Origin: Ahaetulla prasina
Taxonomy: Eukaryota > Chordata > Lepidosauria > Squamata > Colubridae
Reading direction: 5' to 3'
DNA: 64,000 nt
Assembly (NCBI RefSeq): GCF_028640845.1
Contig: NC_080540.1
Coordinates: 139,089,420-139,153,419, forward strand
Position 1 is the stretch's first letter. Each line of letters begins with the position of its first letter. The notes under the pieces were generated by a model that was given only the letters and a program-made list of their open reading frames with translations, was not told the DNA's origin and did no database searches. The position numbers were made by a program, and so were the translations under genes. Below are positions 56,331 to 64,000 of the stretch, piece by piece.

Positions 56331-57334
56331 ATATAGTCCTCAACGGAACTACATCCACATGGAGGGAAGTATGCAGTGGAGTACCCCAAGGTTCTGTTTT
56401 AGTCCCAGTACTCTTCAACATCTTCATCAATGACTTGGACGAGGGGATAGATGGGGAACTCATCAAATTTGAAGATGACACCAAGCTGGCAGGAATAGCC
56501 AACACTCCAGAAGATAGGCTCAAGTTACAGAAAGATCTTGACAGACTTGAACATTGGGCGCTATCTAACAAAATGAAATTCAACAGTGAAAAAAGTAAGG
56601 TTCTACATTTAGGCCAAAAAAACAAAATGCACCAGTACCGTATATGTGGTACCTTGCTCAATAGTAGTACCTGTGAGAGGGATCTTGGAGTCCTAGTGGA
56701 TAACCATCTAGATATGAGCCAGCAGTGTGCAGCAGCTGTTAAAAAAGCCAACACAGTTCTGGGCTGCATAAACAGAGGGATAGAATCAAGATCACGTGAA
56801 GTGCTAGTACCACTTTATAATGCCTTGGTAAGGCCACACTTGGAATACTGCATCCAGTTTTGGTCGCCACGATGTAAAAAAGATGTTGAGACTCTAGAAA
56901 GAGTGCAGAGAAGAGCAACAAAGATGATTAGGGGACTGGAGGATAAAACATATGAAGAACGGTTGCAGGAACTGGGCATGTCTAGTTTAACAAAAAGAAG
57001 GACTAGGGGAGACATGATAGCTGTGTTCCAATATCTCAGGGGCTGCCACAAAGAAGAGGGAGTCGGGCTGTTCTCCAAAGCACCTGAGGGTAGAACAAGA
57101 AGCAATGGGTGGAAACTGATCAAAGAAAGAAGCAACTTAGAACTAAGGAGAAATTTCCTGACAGTTAGAACAATTAATAAGTGGAACGACTTGCCTTCAG
57201 AAGTTGTGAATGCTCCAACACTGGAAATTTTTAAGAAAATGTTGGATAACCATCTGACTGAGATGGTGTAGGGTTTCCTGCCTGGGCAGGGGGTTGGACT
57301 AGAAGGCCTCCAAGGTCCCTTCCAACTCTGATGT
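56331..57334 (+). mobile_element. CR1 LINE 3' part
   Basis: 5' truncated inside the reverse transcriptase (from VVPLRT-region nucleotides, atccacatggagggaag). The frame 56435-57271 contains FEDDTKLAGIANTPEDRLKL, SGTLLNSSTCERDLGVLVD-like sequence, [20 protein letters not shown] and FLTVRTINKWNDLPSEVVNA, ending at a stop. It closes with gtttcctgcctgggcagg and ccttccaactctgatg. It is inserted in the LINE above, with tcctcaatatag repeated at the left junction. Confidence 0.9.
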
Positions 57335-57492
57335 TATATACTTTGTTGTTTGTATGTTCATTGAGAACTTATGCACTGGAGACAAATTCCTTGTATGTCC
57401 AGTGACATTTAACCAATAAAGAATTCTATTCTATTATGATTATTTATTCATAGATCTTATACATGGATGATAATGGTGTTAACGGACTGGTT

Positions 57493-57517
57493 ACACACAC
57501 ACACACACACACACACA
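57493..57517 (+). repeat. (CA)n microsatellite
   Basis: About 12 CA units, directly followed by the truncated SINE. Confidence 0.95.
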
Positions 57518-57519
57518 AA

Positions 57520-57662
57520 GTTGACTCAGCTTTCCTTCCTTCTGAGGTGGGTAAAATGAGGACCCAGATTGTTGGGGGCAATAGGCTGATTCTGTAAACT
57601 GCTTAGAAGTGCTGTAAAGCACTATGAAATGCTATATACAGTAAATCTACATGCTATTGCTA
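57520..57662 (+). repeat. tRNA-derived SINE (type A) 3' part
   Basis: ttgactcagctttccttcct, gacccagattgttgggggca and ctgcttagaagtgctgtaaa to catgctattgcta. The tRNA-like head is replaced by the (CA)n run. Confidence 0.78.
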
Positions 57663-58920
57663 ATCTAAGTATTTCTTCTATTGTTACTCAAGAACTGAAT
57701 ATACTTATTGCAGTGTGGAATTACACCAGAATGAAGTTACTGTCATATCTGTTTATGCAGGCACAGTTTTCCTCAACTCTTGATGCCTTCCAGATGAGGA
57801 GATGGTGGCTGGGAATTCCAGGAGTTTTAATCTAATCTATGTGGGGAGTACCAAACTGGAGTGTGTGTGTGATTCTAGACACTGAGGATGATTTAGATTA
57901 CACGCCATGATGGTGGGAGTGGAGTGCTTACATTACCCATGATCATTTCTTCTCTGGTTGTTAGCGTACAACCTCTGCAATACTCTCACCGTCTATTTAT
58001 TCTTTCTCCTGGAAGAGAAGATCTTTGAAATAATAATAATAATACAAAAGCTTTATTTAGTCATCAAAACCTGATCTTATGAAGTCTTCTTTCATATGGC
58101 CCATCTGAACATTTAAACCATAGTTTGAAAGATTGGGAATGAGTTCTGAGTTTACAGTCTCTGACTTCCCTTATTACGCATTTGACTGAGGGAATAACTT
58201 CCTGCTTTCTACAATATCCAGACCAATCGTTTTTATTCAAGGAAAATTTTGAGCCAGGATGATAAAATATAGGTTATTTGGATGGGGCTAGGTTGTGGGT
58301 TATTGTTTCCATGTATACAGGGTTGAAGATATTTGTGTAGTGACAGAAGATAATGGGGTTCTGCAGCAGGGAAGACTTGCGTGTGTTTTATTTATGTGGG
58401 CCGATTTATTTTAAATATGTCATTGGCTGTAGTATTTTCCTATGATATGTTACTCTCTTTCTACTACTGCTGGGTTGTTTGTAATTCCTCATTGTTGGCT
58501 GCCTTGTACAAATAATATTCTATACAATAAATAAAATCTCTGCCAGGGAACACATGACTGGGGAGGGCAGAAAGTTGTGTAAAGGATGGGTAAAGTTTCA
58601 AGACTCTTGTCCGGGGTTTTTGTCCCTTGGCCGTTGCTGCCTGTTCAGCCTAGTTTGGCCCTCAAGCATTGATCTTGAAAATAGCAGACAAGGTGGTGAC
58701 CTTCTGTCTGGAGGAAGAGAGACCCCCTTCAGACTGCAGATCAAGGCCGACATGATTCACTGCTTCTCTTTTATACAAAAGAAACCTTTGCACCTTGAAA
58801 ATGAAATGCCAACGGGAAGATCTAATGCTTGTAATTTCTCTAGCATATTCATTTTCTAGCCCTCAATGTTCAAAATGTATGTATTACTGAACTGAAACCA
58901 GTGGAATTTAACCACTTGTT
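57663..58920. other. Unassigned sequence
   Basis: No gene or repeat was recognised. Confidence 0.3.
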
Positions 58921-58928
58921 TTCTGGAC

Positions 58929-59063
58929 CAGGGGTCTCCAACGTTGGCAACTTTAAGCCTGGAGGACTTCAACTCCCAGAATTCCCCAGCCAGCTTTGCT
59001 GGCTGGGGGGTTCTGGGAGTTGAAGTCCTCCAGGCTTAAAGTTGCCAACGTTGGAGACCCCTG
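58929..59063. mobile_element. Foldback hAT element, family H2 (near-perfect palindrome)
   Basis: Left caggggtctccaacgttggc, right gccaacgttggagacccctg; arms meet at agccagctttgctggct. The 8-bp duplication ttctggac is exact (58921-58928 and 59064-59071). Arms of about 60 bases have very few mismatches, so this is the youngest-looking H2 copy here. Confidence 0.95.
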
Positions 59064-59317
59064 TTCTGGACTCTTTGTTGCTCTCCGAGCTTGCTTGTTT
59101 TTGTGCAGACGTTTCATTACCCAGTTAGGGTAACACCTTCAATTCTAGAAGACGGTAGGGTTTGATCTCTACTTATATACAGTGGATTGCCTTGTCAGTA
59201 TTGGGGTGGTAGCACCTTGGTAAATGTCTATGGAGATTCTCAGTCATCCAGGTCATGGTTGTTCCAAAGGTGTTTCTTCAGGAGGCAACTGGACTCTCTT
59301 GTTTTTCTTTGAAGTCA

Positions 59318-59347
59318 TTTCACTTCTCATCTAAGAAGCTTCTTCAG
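59318..59347 (-). ncRNA. Hammerhead-like core, slightly decayed
   Basis: Minus strand: CTGAAGA (59347-59341), a, GCTTCT, loop tagatg, AGAAGT, GAAAT (59322-59318). The last stem base and the GAAAC end differ from the partner copy. Confidence 0.5.
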
Positions 59348-59388
59348 CTCTGACTGGATCCTTCCATTTTCCCACCATCCAGTCAGAG

Positions 59389-59419
59389 CTGAAGAAGCTT
59401 CTTGGATGAGAAGCGAAAC
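59389..59419 (+). ncRNA. Hammerhead ribozyme-like core
   Basis: CTGAAGA (59389-59395), a, GCTTCT (59397-59402), loop tggatg, AGAAGC (59409-59414), GAAAC (59415-59419). Stem II is a perfect 6-bp helix and the core fits CUGANGA...GAAA. Outer stems and the cleavage site were not fixed. Confidence 0.62.
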
Positions 59420-59921
59420 ATCTTCAAAGAAAAAACAAGAAAATCCAGTTGTCTCCTGAAAAAAAGCACCTTTGGGACTAGCAACTTGTTAGCTCCTTGA
59501 TTGGGCTTTTGTTAACTACTTGATTGTTGGACTGAGTTGGCAGATCCTTGATTGGGTTTTGTTTACTGCTTGATTGTTTGCCTGGTGTTAATCTGTGCTT
59601 GTCTGGGTGTCGATTGCTAGCCAGAAAGTGTTCTGCTCTTTTTGTTTCCTTTTTATTTTTTATTGTCTCTTTCAAATGGTATGTAAATGTTGTTTATCTT
59701 TATGTGCCAGTTGATGGCTCATTTGTCTGAGTGCCAAGTTTCCAGGAATTTCATAGCATTTTTGGACTTAGCTTGGTCTAGGATGGTCAACCAAGCTAAA
59801 AGAGCATCAAGGACTCCACAGTTCAACCCTGAGCTACATATATATTCTCTTCTATTTACATATATATTCTCTTCTATGTTCTCTGCTTCCACCTTGTGGT
59901 TTGCTGACCTATTGATGACTA

Positions 59922-60062
59922 GAACACGGCTGTCACTTGCATCGCGCCATCACGTTGCTGTCACATGATGTTTTGCTATGTTTTTTCCATTTGTGGAGCA
60001 GGGGTAGGCGTGGCCTACACATGACGCATCTGACCCGTGGGCCACAAGTCTAGAAAAACCCT
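59922..60062. repeat. hAT-like relic, family H4 (short)
   Basis: acacggctgtcacttgcatc, gtcacatgatgttttgctat and gcatctgacccgtgggccac follow the order of the copy at 23996. The ends are lost. Confidence 0.5.
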
Positions 60063-60777
60063 GTTGTTTAGCCTGAATTCCTTTCTTTCAACGAAAGAGC
60101 ATGTCATCATCGCAACAAGAAGGGAAAAATACTTAAGTTTGTCAGCCAACCCAAAAAAACAAAATGTGTAAGCAAGACAGAAATAATAATCCACAGGTTC
60201 TTGCATATCTATGATTTACAAAAAAATAATAATTTGATCAGGTGCCATTCTAACTTAAGAAGAAGGTGTTGTATTAATGCATTTATTTAAGACAATCTTC
60301 ATGCCTCTGTTCCCTTTTTATGTAATAATTTTATCTCTATAATAAGGTTGAGATACATTTCAGTCTTTGGCCAGGTTTTTGGAGCATGGAAGGAGTACGG
60401 ATTCAGGAACGAGGATTTTGAGGAGAGCCAATGACTGTACCTTTTTGATCTCTCTTTGATTTCAATGTTTTTCTGAGCCGTGACGTCTAGGTTTTACAAT
60501 TCATGCACCAGCCTACAGGAATTGACACTGAGATTAATTTAAAAATGTTTATGGCATTAGATGTAATTCGGCTTGGTACAGATTTACAGCTGATTCAGTC
60601 AACTAGTTTGCAGAGAACGTTCTTTTTTTTTTTTTTTTAAATTGAATTTACCAGAACTGGCATATTTGACAACGGGTGAAACCTGCTGACTTGTCACAAG
60701 CTTCCAAAATGATTGTTTTAGAATCCGTAAGTACTGTACCTTCTGCCAAATTCAAACAAACAAATGCATTTTTCATA
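60063..60777. other. Unassigned sequence
   Basis: A T-run near 60622-60640. No gene or repeat was recognised. Confidence 0.3.
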
Positions 60778-60779
60778 TA

Positions 60780-61222
60780 CCGTATTTTTTGGAGTATAAG
60801 ATGCTCCTTAGTTTTGGGGGATGAAAACAAGAAAAAAGCTGATTGGCAGGTGGATCAGCCTCCTGGAATACCCCCAATCAACTGTTCCCAGAGGTGAATT
60901 TTAGCAACAGGTACCTTGGTTGTGAGCTCTGTGCCTTGCTTTTTTTTTTGCTTTTTTTCTGCCTCTGAAACTTCTGAAACTCCTTTGAGAAAAAACTTCT
61001 TTTCCTGCCTCTGAAAGCCTCCGAAACAGCTTCAGAAAAAAAGCCTCTGAAGTTCTGTTTGGGGGCTTCTTTTCTGAAGCTTCTTTTCTGATGCTTTTTT
61101 CAGCCTCTGAAACCTCTGTTTGAGAAGCTGGGCAGGGCTACATTCGGAGTATAAGACACACCCAGATTTTCAGTCTCTTTTTTGGGGGAAAAAAGGTTCA
61201 TCCTATACTTCGAAAAATACGG
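60780..61222. mobile_element. Terminal-inverted-repeat element with TA target duplication
   Basis: Left cgtattttttggagtataag, right ctatacttcgaaaaatacg are inverted, and TA flanks both ends (60778-60779 and 61223-61224). A second internal ggagtataagacacaccc lies near 61147. TA duplications point to the Tc1/mariner group; no transposase is present. The middle repeats ctctgaaacttctgaaac-like units. Confidence 0.75.
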
Positions 61223-61346
61223 TATTTTGTAGTGGCTTCCTTAGAATAGCTATAAATATGATGCAATGTTTGACTCACTTATGGTCATTTATGCCGGTGA
61301 TTTTGGCGTGCTTTCACTCATTCAATAAATAACTTATATATTGCAG

Positions 61347-61430
<84 letters not shown>
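61347..61430 (+). repeat. Palindromic microsatellite (ATT)n(AAT)n
   Basis: About 14 ATT units are followed at once by about 14 AAT units. The two halves are reverse complements, so the array can fold into one long AU/AT hairpin. It lies about 80 bases from the 3' end of a minus-strand CR1. Confidence 0.95.
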
Positions 61431-61432
<2 letters not shown>

Positions 61433-61514
61433 TCTGACTAGGCCTTCCCAAACCACGAAGCAGACTCCTTATCCTGACAAAAATCCCTTTTTATTAAATT
61501 ACTCTGACTTTAAC

Positions 61515-62357
61515 ATAACATAATAAAAGAGTTGGAAGGAACCTTGGAGGTCTTCTAGTCCAACCCCCTGCCCAGGCAGGAAACCCTACACCATTTCAAA
61601 CAAATGGTTATCCAACATTTTCTTAAAAATTTCCAGTGTTGGAACATTCACAACTTCTGCAGGCAAATTGTTCCACTTATTGATTGTTCTAACTATCAGG
61701 AAATTTCTCCTTAGTTCTAAGTTGCTTCTCTCCTTGATTAGTTTCCATCCATTGTTTCTTGTCCTGCCTTCAGGTGCTTTGGAGAATAGCTTGACTCCCT
61801 CTTCTTTGTGGCAACCCCTGAGATATTGGAACACAGCTATCATGTCTCCCCTAGTCCTTCTTTTCATTAAACTAGACATACCCAGTTCCTGCAATCGTTC
61901 TTCATATGTTTCAGCCTCCAGTCCCTTAATAATCTTTGTTGCTCTTCTCTGCACTCTTTTTAGAGTCTCCACATCTTTTTTACATCATGGCGACCAAAAC
62001 TGAATGCAGTATTCCAAATGTGGCCTTACCAAGGCATTATAAAGTGCTATTAACACTTCACGTGATCTTGATTCTATCCCTCCGTTTCGCAGCCCAGAAC
62101 TGTGTTGGCTTTTTTGGCAGCTGCTGCACACTGCTGGCTCATATCTAACTGGTTGTCCACTAGGACTCCAAGATCCCCCTCACAGTTACTACTATTGAGC
62201 AAGGTACCACATATACGGTACCTGTGCATTTTTTTTTTTGCCTAAATGTAGAACCTTATTTTTTTCACTGTTGAATTTCATTTTGTTAGATAGCGCCCAA
62301 CGTTCAAGTCTGTCAAGATCCTTCTGTATCTTGAGCCTATCTTCTGGAGTGTTGGCT
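61515..62357 (-). mobile_element. CR1 LINE 3' part, minus strand
   Basis: Minus frame 61972-61586 reads [39 protein letters not shown] and FLIVRTINKWNNLPAEVVN. Upstream coding sequence to about 62355 is broken. The 3' end is marked by gttggaaggaaccttggagg and caaccccctgcccaggcagg on the plus strand. The break at 62357 coincides with the LTR start. Confidence 0.9.
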
Positions 62358-62845
62358 GTTTCTTTCATTCACACTCAGCAGAGTCTTTCAAGGGAGAATT
62401 TATAGCCACAGACCTTATCTGGCTTGGAGAGCTGCCAGGCCGATATCTTCAAAACTTGGCAAGGAGTCTCGGAGAGTCACAAACCAATTAGGCGAACTAA
62501 TTGTCTCCTGAAAACTCCACTCCCCTTTTACCCGTCTTTTATTCCCTCTGGGAGGGACCATTCATCGTCCACCCAAGTCGACCCTTGTTCTTAAGCTGTT
62601 TCCTTCATCTGGCAACTCTGTGCATGCGCACACTGGGAACAGGCTCCATCTGTTTGTCTGCCTCACTGATGTCTGACTCTGAAGGCAGCTGATAACTGGC
62701 ATCCGGCCCTGGCCCCCTCTCTGCCTCCGATGCAGAGCCCTCATCAGAGCCTTCCCCAGACTCCAGGACTGGCCCATGTTCCTCACCAACCTCCTCACTG
62801 TCCGAATCTGCTGCCAGCTCTGCTGGCCACTGGCGGGCCACAACA
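62357..62845 (-). mobile_element. LTR, related to family LTR-B
   Basis: The plus-strand right end is gggccacaaca; the minus strand carries the acidic open frame seen in LTR-B (DSDSEEVGEEHGPVLESGEG, then MEPVPSVRMHRVAR). The left half differs strongly from LTR-B. No duplication was found. It directly adjoins the CR1 piece, so either the CR1 was truncated there or one interrupted the other. Confidence 0.62.
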
Positions 62846-64000
62846 GCTAAGAGAGGGTACTGGAAGACTGCATGAGTGTGATTCAACAGGTCGTGTTTCC
62901 TTGATTTGGGGATACAACCTCTGGACATAGTCTCTTACAGCCTTTTACATTCACACCTTGTAAAGCATGACAAGCAATGGTGCAGAGAGTACTTTCAAAA
63001 GTCTGTATAAGACCATTATTGGGCTTAATAAACTCACGAATAGGCCCTCTGTTTGGCTCCTCTCCTGGAGCTGAATCGTCTGTCCCTTTTCAATCCTTTG
63101 CTCCTTGGATATGTGACCTAACCAGCGTTATTACCCTTGGGTTATTATTATCATAAATCCTTCTGGTTTCACCCGTTCCATTTACATTAAATATAGTCCC
63201 TGTTACAATTGCCTAAATGAGCTTTCAGGAGAGGAGAGCTCTTTGCATTATTTAAAGCAGGCTTAAAAATAAGGATAAAGAAGCAAATTACCTCCTCTGC
63301 TGGCTTTTTAATTTTTTTTTTTATGTGCTGGGGGTGGGTGGGCGGTAGGAGAAACAAAGCCTATAATTCAACTTTTGCTTTTCTTTGAGTGCCCTAGCAA
63401 TTTCCTGATAAGCTCTAATGTCGTGATTCACTTATCAAGAGTGTTGTTCTTACGGAGAACAATATGGGAAGAGGTTAAGGTAATGGGACCCCCATGAAAA
63501 TAGAATACTACTGTCCTGTGGACTGGACCAAGCAAGTGTCTGCAATAATTCCCAAACAAGTTGCTCAGAGCTGATACCTGTTCAAAGTTACCGTCTTTTA
63601 TCCTGCAATGCGTTCTGCAGAAAAATATTTCTGGCTTCACCCGCTCTATTTCCTTTCTGACATTTTTGACCCTCCTGTCTTCCTCATCTTACATGCACGA
63701 TGGAAACCCGCTAAAGGGAGAATACAAGGATCAGTCTGCAAATGACAAACATTCGCAGTTCATTAGGAAAATATGGCAGGTTGACTCTTCCTGTTGTCAT
63801 TATTGTGAAGTCCAGAGAGCTGGCCCCGTTCAGACATTTCTTGCTTTGGCATCAGAAATGAACTTGGCATCTTGCAGCTAAAGGGATGACCTTGAATTCA
63901 AGCAAGCAAGAGAGCCCAAAGCAAGCAGTTCTACTTCAAGGACCGGTAGAAAAACAATCGTGATGTTTACAAAAGACCAGGATACTGAGCAGAGTCAGTC
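62846..64000. other. Unassigned sequence
   Basis: No repeat was recognised. A plus-strand ORF of 106 codons at 63561-63881 has no recognisable domain. An A/T run lies near 63308. Confidence 0.3.

Larger units (their letters stand above)
55030..57436 (+). mobile_element. Rex/L3-like LINE 3' part with three later insertions
   Basis: Segments 55030-55169, 56126-56330 and 57335-57436 form one LINE end: ctgccttcaactgaggagct, cctcacatcctggacataaa, then caactagacacaaggacagt, and finally gacaaattccttgtatgtcc and ccaataaagaattctattct. They match 38290-38830 in order. Two hAT elements and a CR1 lie between the pieces. Confidence 0.8.
59265..59475. repeat. Palindrome of about 210 bp containing two hammerhead-like cores
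   Basis: Left arm aggtgtttcttcaggaggca ... agcttcttcagctctgactgg; right arm ccagtcagagctgaagaagc ... gttgtctcctgaaaaaaagc. The spacer is about 15 bases (atccttccattttccca). The arms are two inverted copies of one unit. Confidence 0.88.
59072..59830 (-). mobile_element. Penelope-like element, 3' part (second copy)
   Basis: The minus strand from about 59790 encodes MKFLETWHSDK, then a stop and AINWHIKINNIYIPF, matching the C-terminus in the copy at 5760-5840. Next come a palindromic pair of hammerhead-like motifs (59260-59475) and then a decayed hammerhead-like stretch at about 59110-59140. The end near 59072 has ctctccgagcttgcttgttt on the plus strand, matching the other copy. Confidence 0.6.

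Overview
The window looks like gene-poor vertebrate DNA from a squamate reptile, most likely an advanced (colubroid) snake. This is judged from repeat content only: CR1 and L2-like LINEs, an L1 3' end, a Bov-B fragment, Sauria-type and other tRNA-derived SINEs, Penelope-like remnants, many short hAT elements with 8-bp target duplications, and LINE tails that run into (ATTCT)n / (AATAC)n arrays, a seeding pattern I recall being reported for snakes. No complete protein-coding host gene was found. The best host-gene signal is one candidate terminal coding exon on the minus strand at about 9247-9440, with a weaker candidate internal exon at 47509-47631.

Layout. 1-11 kb: tRNA-derived SINEs, the first hAT elements, a Penelope-like element with inverted hammerhead-like motifs (5.4-6.3 kb), a Sauria SINE with a 12-bp duplication, a probable solo LTR (about 7.8-8.25 kb) and the candidate exon. 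11-15 kb: a solo LTR, a foldback hAT element, and a minus-strand L2-like LINE interrupted by a plus-strand copy of its own family. 15-31 kb: a dense field of hAT elements, an L1 3' end, relics of CR1, a second solo LTR, and a CR1 relic hit twice by hAT elements at one target. 31-41 kb: three LTRs of one family, LINE relics, and a Rex/L3-like LINE carrying a Bov-B fragment. 41-48 kb: more hAT elements and older terminal-inverted-repeat elements. 48.6-51.7 kb: the longest CR1 copy (endonuclease plus reverse transcriptase, broken). 51.7-57.4 kb: SINEs, a LINE tail with a pentanucleotide array, then a Rex/L3-like LINE that received two tandem hAT elements and a CR1. 58.9-64 kb: a foldback hAT element beside a second Penelope-like copy with a palindromic pair of hammerhead-like motifs, a TA-flanked element, a minus-strand CR1 3' end and an LTR.

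How the parts relate. LINE proteins are the probable source of the SINE and LINE insertions. A SINE at 5.9 kb shares its 3' tail with the L2-like LINE at 12.6-14.9 kb, which fits mobilisation in trans. The hAT elements encode no transposase here and depended on a source elsewhere. Nearly all ORFs over 60 codons are chance ORFs, repeat-derived ORFs or translated microsatellites. All boundaries were read by eye from terminal repeats and target duplications; family names are from recognition, not database search.
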